A stretch of DNA of 19,778 nucleotides from DASVBJ01 sp036375895 (GCA_036375895.1 DASVBJ010000397.1:1-19778); one strand, 5' to 3'. Shown: positions 6,775-14,382, counted from the stretch's first letter. Translations and numbers: made by a program. The notes: a model not told the origin generated them from the letters alone.

Positions 6775-9508
6775 AGGACACCGACGAATAGGCCACGACG
6801 CCGCGGCGGAGCAGGTCGGCGGCCGCCCGCGCGGTGTCTCCGACGGCGCTGGCCCGCGCGTCGCCACCAGTCGCCCGGGCGGCGTCGGCCAGCTGGCCGA
6901 GGAGGTCGATGAGCTGCTTGGTCCAGCGGACGAAGTCGCCGGCCTGCATGTCGGCCTCGCGCAGCACGGCGTCCAGCCGGTGCCCCGACGCCCAGCGGAA
7001 CGCGGCCCAGGCAAAGCCCAGGTCGGGCTCGCGCGGGCTCGCCACCCCGTGGTCCTTCTCCCGTTCCTCGATCGCCGCCCACACGTGCACCATCTCCCCC
7101 AGGGCCTCCCGGGTCCGGCCGCCGGGCAGCCGGGGCGGAGCGGCGTCCTCGGGCTGGCGGGACTCGAACACCAGCGCGGAGACGCAGGCCGCGAGGTCAG
7201 GTGCGGCCAGGTCGTCCCACACTCCCCTGCGCAGGCACTCGGCGGTCAGCAGGTCGAGCTCGGTGTAGAGGGCACCGAGCCGCCGGCCGGCCGGCGTCAC
7301 CGTGTCGCCCTCGAGGTAGCCCAGCTCCTCCAGCAGGCCGCAGATGCGGTCGAAGGTCCGCGAGATCGTGTGGGTCCGGTTCCGCACCCGCCGGTGCAGC
7401 GCATCGGTGTCGCGGTGCAGCCGCCAGTACCGCTCGGCCCAGCGGGCATGCTCCTCCCGCTCGTCGCAGCCGTGACACGGATGGGCCCGCAGCGCGGTCC
7501 GCAGCCGGGCCAGCTCACGGTCGTCGGCGGCCTCCGAGCGTTGCCGGCGGCCGCGCGGTGGTGACCCGTCGAGGCCGGTGTTGCGCAGGGTGGAGGCCAG
7601 GTCGCGCCGCTGCGCCGCGTTGCGCGGGTTGAACGCCTTGGGCAGCCGGAGTCGCTGCAGCGCCTCCACCGGCGTGGGGAAGTCGACGACCGACAGCTTG
7701 CGCACCTGGCGTTCCGCGGTCAGGACCGTCGGGCGCGGGCCCTCGAGCCCGGCGGCGAGCCCCGGGTCGAGCACCACCGCGAGCCCGGCCCGGCGGCCGC
7801 TGGGCACGCGGATCACGTCGCCGGGGCGTAGCCGCTCCAGCGACGCGGCCGCCGCGGCGCGCCGGTTGGCGGCTCCCTTGCGGGACAGCTCGGCCTCCCG
7901 GTCGGAGAGGGCCCGGCGGATCCCGGCGTACTCCTCGAAATCCCCGAGGTGGCACTGCATCGCCTCGCGGTAGCCGTCGAGCGCCTCCTCGTTGCGGCGC
8001 ACCTGCCGGGCAAGGCCCACCACCGCCCGGTCCGCCTGGAACTGCGCGAACGAGGACTCCAGCATCTCCCGGGAGCGGTCGCGGCCCACCTGCCCGACGA
8101 GGTTGACGGCCATGTTGTACGACGGGCGGAAGCTGGACCGCAGCGGGTAGGTCCGGGTCGACGCGAGCCCGGCAAGGCCCTCTGGGTCGAACCCGGGCTG
8201 CCAGAGCACGACCGCGTGCCCCTCGACGTCGATGCCGCGACGGCCGGCCCGGCCGGTCAGCTGGGTGTACTCCCCCGGGGTGACGTCGGCGTGCGTCTCG
8301 CCGTTCCACTTCGTGAGCTTCTCCAGCACCACGGACCGGGCCGGCATGTTGATGCCGAGCGCGAGGGTCTCGGTGGCGAAGACGGCCTTCACCAGGCCGC
8401 GTACGAACAGCTCCTCGACGACCTCCTTGAACGCCGGGAGCATGCCGGCGTGGTGCGCTGCGACGCCGCGCTCCAGCCCGTCCAGCCAGTCGTGGTAGCC
8501 GAGGACGGTGAGGTCCTCCTCCGGGATCTCCGCGCACCGCAGCTCGACGAGCTCACGCACCTGCTCGCGCTCGGACGGCCCGATCAGCCGCATGCCGGAA
8601 CGCAGGCACTGGGCGACCGCGGCGTCGCAGCCCGCGCGGCTGAAGACGAAGGTGATCGCGGGCAGCAGGCCCTCCCGGTCGAGCCGGTCGATCACCTCCA
8701 CCCGCCCGGGGGCGAGCAGACGCCGGGGCCGACGGCCGCCTCTACCCGGACGCCGGTCGCCGACCCGGTCGTAGCGGCTCTCCTCGCGGGCCAGCCGGAC
8801 CAGCTCGGGGTTGACGCGGGTGTGCTGCTCGTCGACGAACAGGTCGTAGAGGCGCAGCCCGGCGAGCACGTGCTGCCAGAGCGGCACCGGGCGGTGCTCC
8901 TCGACGATCACCACGGTGTTGCCGCGCACGGTGACCAGCCAGTCGCCGAACTCCTCGGCGTTGCTGACCGTGGCGGAGAGGGACACCAGCCGCACCGACT
9001 CCGGCAGGTGGATGATCACCTCCTCCCAGACGGCGCCCCGGAAGCGGTCGGACAGGTAGTGCACCTCGTCCATCACGACGTAGCCGAGCCCGCGCAGGGT
9101 GGGCGACCCGGCGTACAGCATGTTGCGGAGCACCTCGGTCGTCATCACCACGACCGGGGCCTCGCCGTTGATGGTGTTGTCGCCGGTCAGCAGGCCGATC
9201 GCCTCGGGACCGTAGCGGCGGACGAGGTCGGCGTACTTCTGGTTCGACAGCGCCTTGATCGGGGTCGTGTAGAAGCACTTGCGGCCCTCGGCGAGCGCGA
9301 GATGCACGGCGAACTCGCCGACGACGGTCTTGCCGGCCCCGGTCGGCGCCGCGACGAGCACCCCGTCGCCCGCCTCGAGCGCCTCGCAGGCGCGCACCTG
9401 GAACGGGTCCAGCCCGAAGGGGTACAGCGACTCGAAGCGGGTGAGCTCGCTGGCGGCGCGCGCGGCCCGTCGCCGGGCCGAGGCGTACCGCTCGGCGGGA
9501 CTGCTCAT
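6773..9508 (-). CDS. helY: Ski2-like DEVH-box RNA helicase HelY
   Basis: The 911-aa length matches actinobacterial HelY. The helicase core contains Walker A APTGAGKT (54-61), motif Ia TPIKALSNQK (82-91), DEVH (147-150), SAT (178-180), the MPARSVVLEKLTKW region and motif VI QLTGRAGRRGID. The C-terminal part carries a DSHCT domain with EELGYLEGDTVTPAGRRLGALYTELDLLTAE. Members are ATP-dependent 3'-5' helicases of the Ski2/Mtr4 group and probably act in RNA processing or decay. Start ATG 9508 has TAGATT 6 nt upstream; the first three bases of that box are the stop codon of the lipid kinase. The gene sits 9 nt after that kinase, so it may be both cotranscribed and independently expressed. Confidence 0.96.
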   Translation of the reverse strand: MSSPAERYASARRRAARAASELTRFESLYPFGLDPFQVRACEALEAGDGVLVAAPTGAGKTVVGEFAVHLALAEGRKCFYTTPIKALSNQKYADLVRRYGPEAIGLLTGDNTINGEAPVVVMTTEVLRNMLYAGSPTLRGLGYVVMDEVHYLSDRFRGAVWEEVIIHLPESVRLVSLSATVSNAEEFGDWLVTVRGNTVVIVEEHRPVPLWQHVLAGLRLYDLFVDEQHTRVNPELVRLAREESRYDRVGDRRPGRGGRRPRRLLAPGRVEVIDRLDREGLLPAITFVFSRAGCDAAVAQCLRSGMRLIGPSEREQVRELVELRCAEIPEEDLTVLGYHDWLDGLERGVAAHHAGMLPAFKEVVEELFVRGLVKAVFATETLALGINMPARSVVLEKLTKWNGETHADVTPGEYTQLTGRAGRRGIDVEGHAVVLWQPGFDPEGLAGLASTRTYPLRSSFRPSYNMAVNLVGQVGRDRSREMLESSFAQFQADRAVVGLARQVRRNEEALDGYREAMQCHLGDFEEYAGIRRALSDREAELSRKGAANRRAAAAASLERLRPGDVIRVPSGRRAGLAVVLDPGLAAGLEGPRPTVLTAERQVRKLSVVDFPTPVEALQRLRLPKAFNPRNAAQRRDLASTLRNTGLDGSPPRGRRQRSEAADDRELARLRTALRAHPCHGCDEREEHARWAERYWRLHRDTDALHRRVRNRTHTISRTFDRICGLLEELGYLEGDTVTPAGRRLGALYTELDLLTAECLRRGVWDDLAAPDLAACVSALVFESRQPEDAAPPRLPGGRTREALGEMVHVWAAIEEREKDHGVASPREPDLGFAWAAFRWASGHRLDAVLREADMQAGDFVRWTKQLIDLLGQLADAARATGGDARASAVGDTARAAADLLRRGVVAYSSVS

Positions 9509-9514
9509 GCTCCC

Positions 9515-9520
9515 AATCTA
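9515..9520 (-). promoter_or_regulatory. -10 element of helY overlapping the preceding stop codon
   Basis: Minus-strand TAGATT ends 6 nt before ATG 9508. Its TAG (9520-9518) is the stop codon of the lipid kinase gene. The hexamer is identical to the one before pepE. Confidence 0.45.
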
Positions 9521-10426
9521 CGGGGCGGGGGCGGCCGGGGGCCCTGACACGGCCCGGGCGAACACCCGCAGGCCCCCGGGCACGACCTCGGCGGTGACGG
9601 GCAGGTTGCCGACCCGCTCGCCGTCGGCGTACGCCGTGACGCCGGCGGCGGCGAGCGACACGACCCTGGCCCGGCGCACGGTGACGGCCGGGTGGTCGAC
9701 GTGCGTGCCCTTGTAGACGCGGGGGAAGACGCGGATGAACTCCGGCTTGGAGATCGGCCCGAGCACGGTCACGTCGAACAGCCCGTCCTCCAGCGAGGCG
9801 CCGGGGCAGACGCGCATGCCGCCGCCGTAGGAGCTGCCGTTGCCGACCGCGACCAGCATCGCGTCGGTCTGCCAGGGCACCCCGTCCAGCTCGATCGTGA
9901 ACGGCACCGGCCGGAACGTGCGCAGCTCGGCCAGCATCGCCACGTTGTAGCGGGCCCTCCCCCGCGGCCAGGTCATGCGGTTGGCACGCTCGTTGACCAT
10001 CGAGTCGAACCCCGAGCTGAGGACACCGGCGAACCACCGCCCCGCTGCGCGCCCGACGTCCACCGCCCGTAGGCGCCCCGCGGTGACCACGTCTGCCGCG
10101 GCCAGCGGGTCGTCGAGCGGCAGGTCCATCGCGCGGGCGATGTCGTTGCCGGTGCCGGCCGGGATGACACCCAGCGGGACCTCCGTGCCGGCCACCACCT
10201 GCAGCGCGAGGTTGACCAGGCCGTCCCCTCCCACGGCGACCAGCCCGTCGACGCCCGCGGCCACCCGGTCGCGGGCGAGGTCGAAGCCCTCGTCGGCATC
10301 CCGCCCCGTGATGACGTGCACGGAGGCGCCACCCGCCTGCAGTCGCGCCACCACCGGCTGGACGAGTCGCGCCCCGTTGCCCTTGCCCGCGGTCGGGTTG
10401 ACGAGCAGCGCGATGTCCTGGGTCAC
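9518..10426 (-). CDS. Diacylglycerol kinase-family (YegS/DgkB-like) lipid kinase
   Basis: The 302-aa product is a full-length soluble lipid kinase of the DAGK catalytic family, which phosphorylates diacylglycerol or a related lipid at the membrane using ATP. Visible motifs are VNPTAGKG (9-16), the nucleotide-binding GGDGLVN (66-72), PAGTGNDIAR (89-98), GNGSSYGGGM and PGASLEDGLFDVTV in the C-terminal domain, and a late ADGE acidic motif. Start GTG 10426 gives an N-terminus that runs straight into the first beta strand. It lies 47 nt after tatC and 9 nt before helY. A TACCGT 8 nt upstream may be a -10 box. This gene is absent between tatC and helY in the recalled mycobacterial order. The true substrate is not readable from sequence. 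Confidence 0.94.
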   Translation of the reverse strand: MTQDIALLVNPTAGKGNGARLVQPVVARLQAGGASVHVITGRDADEGFDLARDRVAAGVDGLVAVGGDGLVNLALQVVAGTEVPLGVIPAGTGNDIARAMDLPLDDPLAAADVVTAGRLRAVDVGRAAGRWFAGVLSSGFDSMVNERANRMTWPRGRARYNVAMLAELRTFRPVPFTIELDGVPWQTDAMLVAVGNGSSYGGGMRVCPGASLEDGLFDVTVLGPISKPEFIRVFPRVYKGTHVDHPAVTVRRARVVSLAAAGVTAYADGERVGNLPVTAEVVPGGLRVFARAVSGPPAAPAP

Positions 10427-10434
10427 GGCGGCAC

Positions 10435-10440
10435 ACGGTA
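10435..10440 (-). promoter_or_regulatory. Possible -10 element of the lipid kinase gene
   Basis: Minus-strand TACCGT fits TANNNT and ends 8 nt before GTG 10426, slightly farther than the other leaderless cases here. No clear Shine-Dalgarno sequence competes with it. Confidence 0.3.
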
Positions 10441-10473
10441 TCCGCTCCCGCGGCCACCGGGTGCGTGAGGTCG

Positions 10474-11367
10474 TCAGGTCACGTCGTCCAGGTCGCTCGG
10501 CCGGTCGTCCAGCGGGCTCGGCCGGTCGTCCAGCGGGCTGGCCTCGTCGTCGGAGAGCGTGGAGTAGTCGAGGCTGCCGACGCCGCGCCTGCGGTCGTTA
10601 AAGAGGCAGACGACGTAGGAGGCCACGATGAGGAGGCAGAGCGGGACGGCCAGCACCGTCATCGTGAACGGGTCACCGGTCGGGGTCGCGACCGCGGCGA
10701 ACAGGAAGACGCCGAAGGTGATGTGCCGCCACCAGTGCAGCAGCCGGCGGGCGGGCAGCACGCCGAGCAGGTTGAGCAGCACGATGAACACGGGGATCTC
10801 GAACGCGAGCCCGAAGACCAGCATCAGCCGGATGACGATCGACAGGAACTCGTTGAAGTCGACGATGCTGCCGATCTGGTCGGGCGTGAAGCCCAGCAGG
10901 AGCCTGGTCGCCTTGGGGAGGATCAGGTAGCACACGATGCCGCCGGCGAAGAAGAGCGGTATGCCGGTGAGGAGGAAGCCGATCGTCCACCGGCGCTCGT
11001 TCTTGTGCAGCGCGGGCGTCACGAACGCCCAGAGCTGGTAGAGCCAGACCGGGCTGGCGATGACCAGGCCGGCTGCGAGGGCCACCTTGACCTGGAGGTT
11101 GAACGGCCCGAGCAGGCCGTTGATGACGAGCGGGCCGCACTTGCCGCCCCCGATGTTGCCCGACACCGGCACGTCGCAGACCGGCGCGGCGAGGAAACGC
11201 ACGAGCGCGTCGTAGCTCACCCAGCCGATGACGATGCCGGGAACGAGCGCCACGCAGCTGATCAGCATGCGCCGGCGGAGCTCGCGGAGGTGCTCGACGA
11301 GCGGCATGCGCCCCTCGGGGTCGCGGCCCTGTCCCCCCTGCTTCCTCCGGAGTGCGAAGGTCGTCAC
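10474..11367 (-). CDS. tatC: Sec-independent protein translocase subunit TatC
   Basis: The 297-aa product has six predicted membrane helices and is the twin-arginine signal receptor of the Tat translocase in the inner membrane. The N-terminal cytoplasmic MPLVEHLRELRRRM motif is the conserved signal-peptide contact. The second conserved block, YQLWAFVTPALHKNER, contains the key Phe and the conserved Glu. A Cys-containing external loop (VCDVPVSGNIGGGKCG) follows helix 1. The GTG start 11367 has GAGGA close upstream and lies 40 nt after tatA. The C-terminal cytoplasmic tail is acidic and contains a tandem SPLDDRP repeat. The gene is part of the tatA-tatC unit; no tatB is visible. Confidence 0.97.
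   Translation of the reverse strand: MTTFALRRKQGGQGRDPEGRMPLVEHLRELRRRMLISCVALVPGIVIGWVSYDALVRFLAAPVCDVPVSGNIGGGKCGPLVINGLLGPFNLQVKVALAAGLVIASPVWLYQLWAFVTPALHKNERRWTIGFLLTGIPLFFAGGIVCYLILPKATRLLLGFTPDQIGSIVDFNEFLSIVIRLMLVFGLAFEIPVFIVLLNLLGVLPARRLLHWWRHITFGVFLFAAVATPTGDPFTMTVLAVPLCLLIVASYVVCLFNDRRRGVGSLDYSTLSDDEASPLDDRPSPLDDRPSDLDDVT
10495..10536 (-). repeat. 21-bp tandem duplication in the tatC C-terminal tail
   Basis: Two exact 21-bp copies (10495-10515 and 10516-10536) encode repeated SPLDDRP. A degenerate third copy follows in the last codons (PSDLDD, 10483-10494). The repeats are in frame and extend the disordered acidic tail. Confidence 0.9.
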
Positions 11368-11407
11368 CGGTCCTCGCTCCTGCGACTGGCCGGCGGTGCC
11401 CAGAGGC

Positions 11408-11677
11408 TCAGCGTTCCTGGGTCTCGTGCTCGGACGGCTGTGGGGTCACCGGCCGCGGCTGCTCGGAGCTGGGGAGCTCGCGCGGGGCGGGCGGCGCGGG
11501 CGGATTCGACGCGGCACGGTCCGCCTCGTCGTCATCCCGGAGGCCCCTCGTCTCGGCCTTGAAGATCCGCAGCGACCGGCCCAGACCGCGGGCGGCGTCC
11601 GGCAGCCGCTTGGCGCCGAAGAGCACCAACAGGAGGACGAGGATGATGAAGATCTCCCAGCCTCTGAAGTTCGACAT
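11408..11677 (-). CDS. tatA: Twin-arginine translocase subunit TatA
   Basis: The 89-aa product has one N-terminal membrane helix (about residues 7-20: WEIFIILVLLLVLFGAKRLP), the FG hinge and the amphipathic helix LPDAARGLGRSLRIFKAE. A charged, proline-rich cytoplasmic tail follows. TatA oligomers form the protein-conducting part of the Tat system. GAGGGGAA lies 4 nt before ATG 11677. It is 22 nt downstream of the small membrane protein gene and 40 nt upstream of tatC, so these form one operon. Confidence 0.97.
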   Translation of the reverse strand: MSNFRGWEIFIILVLLLVLFGAKRLPDAARGLGRSLRIFKAETRGLRDDDEADRAASNPPAPPAPRELPSSEQPRPVTPQPSEHETQER

Positions 11678-11699
11678 GTGGTTCCCCTCGGGACGTCGT

Positions 11700-11954
11700 C
11701 TAGTGCGATCGTACGCCTCGGTCTCGGCTCCGGCCGAAGGATCCTCCCGGGGGCGCGGGACGGGGGTGGTCGGCGGCGTGCTCGGCCGCTGCCGCCAGCT
11801 CCGCGAGCTGCGTCGACACCTCGGCGAGGCGCTCGGAGGCGGCTCCGAGCTCGCGGGTGAGGGCCTTGGCCTGCCGCCACAGCCGCAGTCCGAGCAGCCC
11901 GAGGACCACGATGGCGCCGATCGCGAGGACTGCCCAGACCAGGACCCAGATCAC
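11700..11954 (-). CDS. Small single-pass membrane protein of unknown function
   Basis: The 84-aa product starts at GTG 11954. Residues 2-24 are a strongly hydrophobic membrane segment (MIWVLVWAVLAIGAIVVLGL) followed by RLWRQ, which suggests the N-terminus faces out and the tail is cytoplasmic. Residues about 28-60 look like a coiled coil, with heptad-like leucines (ALTRELGAASERLAEV). The tail is basic and disordered. I do not recognise a named family. Its position directly before tatA, 22 nt apart, suggests cotranscription and a possible link to export or the envelope. A TAGAGT box 6 nt upstream of the GTG indicates leaderless transcription, and this may be the promoter of the tat operon. Confidence 0.75.
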   Translation of the reverse strand: MIWVLVWAVLAIGAIVVLGLLGLRLWRQAKALTRELGAASERLAEVSTQLAELAAAAEHAADHPRPAPPGGSFGRSRDRGVRSH

Positions 11955-11960
11955 GCGTCG

Positions 11961-11966
11961 ACTCTA
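11961..11966 (-). promoter_or_regulatory. -10 element before the small membrane protein and tatAC
   Basis: Minus-strand TAGAGT ends 6 nt before GTG 11954, giving a start site at the start codon. It is the likely promoter of the tatA-tatC operon. Confidence 0.5.
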
Positions 11967-12006
11967 GCCGCCCCGGGACCGCGGACCGGAGGCCGCTGGG
12001 GGCGCC

Positions 12007-12057
12007 GTGTCAGATCGGTGTCAGATCAAGGTGTCAGGCGTGTCAGGCGGGTCAGGC
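12007..12057. repeat. Cluster of five GTGTCAG-like direct repeats
   Basis: GTGTCAGATC occurs at 12007 and 12018, and GTGTCAGGC at 12031 and 12040. A fifth copy, GGTCAGGC, begins at 12050 and includes the stop codon of the zinc-ribbon gene. Spacings are 11, 13, 9 and 10 bp, close to one helical turn. GGCGCC flanks both ends. The array lies about 40-95 bp upstream of the tat operon promoter on the minus strand, so it could be an operator. It could also be slippage-derived. Confidence 0.55.
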
Positions 12058-12384
12058 GCCGACGCGAGGGACGATCAGGGCCGCGAGGAGGTTGACGCGG
12101 TCCAGGCCGAGCGCGAAGTCGAGGACGTCGTCGTAGGTGATCGCGGGGCCCGTGTGCTCCTCGAGCGCCTCGGCCGGGATGACCCACCGCTCGGCGACGA
12201 CCCCGCCGGACACGAGCAGCGAGACGACCTCGTCGTCGGCCGGCTTGCGGATCTCGTCGCGGCAGGTGGTGCAGGTGAACGCGTAGTACGACCACTCGGA
12301 GCGGGAGCAGACGACGAGCCGCAGGTGCGCGGGCTTGAGCTCGACGTCACCGCAGACGGGGCACGAGGTCTTGATCGTCGTCAT
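12052..12384 (-). CDS. Zinc-ribbon protein of unknown function
   Basis: The 110-aa product starts at ATG 12384, which has GGAGG 8 nt upstream; an in-frame ATG at 12432 is inside the upstream inverted repeat and is not preferred. Cys8-X2-Cys11 and Cys38-X2-Cys41 form a four-cysteine zinc-ribbon of about 34 residues. A second half (about 50-105) has two predicted helices, EVVSLLVSGGVV and YDDVLDFALGLDR, and a hydrophobic end. I do not recognise a named family. The gene sits between pafC and the tat operon, on the same strand as both, with about 70 nt to pafC and a HAIR-like inverted repeat in its upstream region. A nucleic-acid or protein-binding role is possible but unproven. Confidence 0.8.
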   Translation of the reverse strand: MTTIKTSCPVCGDVELKPAHLRLVVCSRSEWSYYAFTCTTCRDEIRKPADDEVVSLLVSGGVVAERWVIPAEALEEHTGPAITYDDVLDFALGLDRVNLLAALIVPRVGA

Positions 12385-12413
12385 CGCCCTCGCCTCCTTC
12401 CCTGTGCTTTCCA

Positions 12414-12432
12414 TTGAGGTCGACACCCTCAA
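12414..12432. promoter_or_regulatory. HAIR-like inverted repeat upstream of the zinc-ribbon gene
   Basis: TTGAGG (12414-12419), 7 bp, CCTCAA (12427-12432) is a perfect inverted repeat. The HspR-associated HAIR operator is CTTGAGT-N7-ACTCAAG, so the TTGAG-N9-CTCAA core and the spacing agree while the flanking bases differ. It is 30-48 nt upstream of the zinc-ribbon start codon, where a repressor could block the promoter. Confidence 0.45.
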
Positions 12433-12454
12433 CTCGGCACAGGGGCGGAGTTCC

Positions 12455-13423
12455 TTAAGGAGATGGGGTCTTTCGGTACGTCTCCAGGGCCGCTCGGGCC
12501 GCCTCGCGCACCTGCTGGGCGAGATCGGCCGGCTCGACGATGCGCGCGGCGCCGCCGAGCTGCAGCGCCAGGCGGCGCAGCCAGCGGCCGTCGGTGGCCC
12601 GCAGTCGCACCAGCAGCACGTCGCCGGGCAGCTCCTGGACGTCCTCGACCGGGTAGTAGTCGGCCACCCAGTGGGCCCGGGGCTCGAGCTCGAGCGTCAC
12701 CACGGTGTCCTCCGGTGAGGGCACGAACAGGCCCTCGTCGAGGTCGCGCGCGACCGCCTGGGGCGGCAGCTCGGCAGCCGTCTCGAGCAGGTCGATGGTC
12801 ACGACGCGGTCCATCCGGAACAGACGCACCGCCTCGGCCCGATGGCACCAGCCTTCGAGGTACCACCGGCCGTCGACCAGGAGGACCCGCATCGGGTCGA
12901 CGTCCCGCTCGGTCGTCTCGTCGCGGGTCGGCACGAAGTACCGCAGATGCACCCGACGCCCGGCCGACAGCCCCCGGCGGGCCGTCGCCAGCACCTCCGC
13001 CTCGCCCTCGACCTCCACGCTCACGTGCTTGGCGCTGGCGAGGGCGGCCTCCCCGGCGGCCGCCTCGAGCTTGGCGAGCGTCCGCTCCAGCGCGGCGCGG
13101 TCATGCAGGCCCGGGACCTCGCCGAGGGTACGCAGGCCGACGATCAGCGCCAGCGCCTCGTCCACGCCGAGCCGCAGCGGCCGCGCGATCGCGTCCGCGT
13201 TGCCGAGGTAGACGTGGCCGGTGTCCCACTCCGCCTCGATGAGGTCGTCGGGCATGTGGCCGGGCGTGCCGCACACGAAGAGCAGCTCGAGGTCCTTGAC
13301 GAGCTGGCGCTCGCTGATGCCGAACTGCGCGGCGGCCTCGGCCAGCGGGATGCCCTGCCGGGCCAGCAGGTAAGGCACCATCGCGAGCAGCCGGGACAGC
13401 CGCTCGGTCGCCCCGCCGCTCAT
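12455..13423 (-). CDS. pafC: WYL-domain transcriptional regulator PafC
   Basis: The 322-aa product has an N-terminal winged helix-turn-helix (about 1-65, with PLAEAAAQFGISERQLVKDLELL), a central WYL ligand-binding domain (about 150-240, RVHLRYFVP and VDGRWYLEGWCHRAEAVRLFRMDRV) and the C-terminal WCX extension. In mycobacteria PafC pairs with PafB to activate many DNA-damage genes through promoters unlike the LexA type; the WYL domains bind single-stranded nucleic acid. ATG 13423 overlaps the pafB stop codon as ATGA, which implies translational coupling and roughly equal synthesis. TAA (12457-12455) is the stop. Identification rests on domain architecture, tandem WYL arrangement and the tatA/pafA neighbourhood. 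Confidence 0.95.
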   Translation of the reverse strand: MSGGATERLSRLLAMVPYLLARQGIPLAEAAAQFGISERQLVKDLELLFVCGTPGHMPDDLIEAEWDTGHVYLGNADAIARPLRLGVDEALALIVGLRTLGEVPGLHDRAALERTLAKLEAAAGEAALASAKHVSVEVEGEAEVLATARRGLSAGRRVHLRYFVPTRDETTERDVDPMRVLLVDGRWYLEGWCHRAEAVRLFRMDRVVTIDLLETAAELPPQAVARDLDEGLFVPSPEDTVVTLELEPRAHWVADYYPVEDVQELPGDVLLVRLRATDGRWLRRLALQLGGAARIVEPADLAQQVREAARAALETYRKTPSP

Positions 13424-14382
13424 GCCTGCTCCCCGAGCACCGCACGCAGCCGCCGGATCACCGCGGCGCGCAGCTCCTCGGGCTCGAGCGCCACGACGTC
13501 GGGGCCGTAGCCGGCGACCTCGTCGGCGAGCACCTCGGCGTCGCCGAACGGCACGCGCAGCTCGTCCCACTCGTCTCCGGGACTCTCCGAGACCGCGCGC
13601 CGCCGCAGGGCGAACCCGGTCCCGGCCCGGACCCGCAGCCGGGCCTTGGAGCGCGGCTGCTCGTCGGACAGGGCGGCCACCTCGGCGCGGAAGTCGACGC
13701 CTTCGGGCGCCTCCACCTCACCGGCCTCGCCGATGGCCTCCACCGGGCCGGCCACCCGGGACAGCCGGAACACCCGGGTGGCGTCGCGGTCACGGTCGTG
13801 GCCCACGACGTACCACCGACCGTGCCAGGACACGATCCCCCACGGCTCGAGCCGCCGGTCGGCGAGCCCGCCGGTCCGGCCCGCCCGGTACGGGAAGCGG
13901 ACGGGGCGACGGTCGCGGACGGCGGCGTACAACGGCTCGAACGCCGGCTCGCTCGTGCGCACCCGCGGCTCGATGCCGAGCAGCGACGCGTCGTCGGGCT
14001 CCACCCCCGCGGCCTTCAGCTTGACCAGGGCCCGGGAGGCGGGCCCGGCCAGGCTGGCCTGCTGCCAGACCCGTGACGCGAGACCGAGCACCGCCAGCTC
14101 GTCGGGTTCGAAGCTCACCTCGGGCAGCGCGTACGCCGCCCGGTCGACGCGGTAGCCGATCTCGTCCTCGAACCAGGCGCTGTTGCTGCCCGTCTCGAGC
14201 GGGATGCCCATCTCCCGCACCTCTTCCTTGTCCCGCTCGAACATCCGCTCGAAGGCCTCGTCGGTGCGGCACTCGGCGTACTGCGGGACGGCGGCCCGGA
14301 TCTGGTCCTTGCTGAGGAACTGCCGCGTGGCCAGCAGGCAGATCACCAGGTTGAGCAGGCGCTCGGTCTTGTGGGCCGACAT
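13420..14382 (-). CDS. pafB: WYL-domain transcriptional regulator PafB
   Basis: The 320-aa product resembles PafC in layout: an N-terminal winged helix (about 1-75, MSAHKTERLLNLVICLLATR and FERMFERDKEEVREMGIPLE), a WYL domain (about 150-225, HGRWYVVGHDRDRDATRVFRLSRV) and a WCX-like C-terminus. The conserved W-Y pair of the WYL motif is present, with V replacing the L. It is the upstream partner of pafC. Start ATG 14382 has TAGGTT 7 nt upstream and no Shine-Dalgarno, so the operon is probably leaderless. The divergent DUF3866 gene starts only 51 bp away. No PafBC recognition motif (TTGTC...TANNNT) was seen before the gene, so autoregulation is not supported here. Confidence 0.95.
   Translation of the reverse strand: MSAHKTERLLNLVICLLATRQFLSKDQIRAAVPQYAECRTDEAFERMFERDKEEVREMGIPLETGSNSAWFEDEIGYRVDRAAYALPEVSFEPDELAVLGLASRVWQQASLAGPASRALVKLKAAGVEPDDASLLGIEPRVRTSEPAFEPLYAAVRDRRPVRFPYRAGRTGGLADRRLEPWGIVSWHGRWYVVGHDRDRDATRVFRLSRVAGPVEAIGEAGEVEAPEGVDFRAEVAALSDEQPRSKARLRVRAGTGFALRRRAVSESPGDEWDELRVPFGDAEVLADEVAGYGPDVVALEPEELRAAVIRRLRAVLGEQA

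Noticed and set aside
7949..9547. A 532-codon plus-strand frame opposite helY
   Set aside because: It mirrors the helicase motifs on the other strand and shows no domain of its own.
8742..10457. A 571-codon minus-strand frame spanning the helY and lipid kinase genes
   Set aside because: It is an Arg-rich shadow in another frame of two well-supported genes and has no recognisable domain.
12007..12057. CRISPR array
   Set aside because: Repeat units are only 7-10 bp with spacings of 9-13 bp, there are no spacers of CRISPR length and no cas genes.
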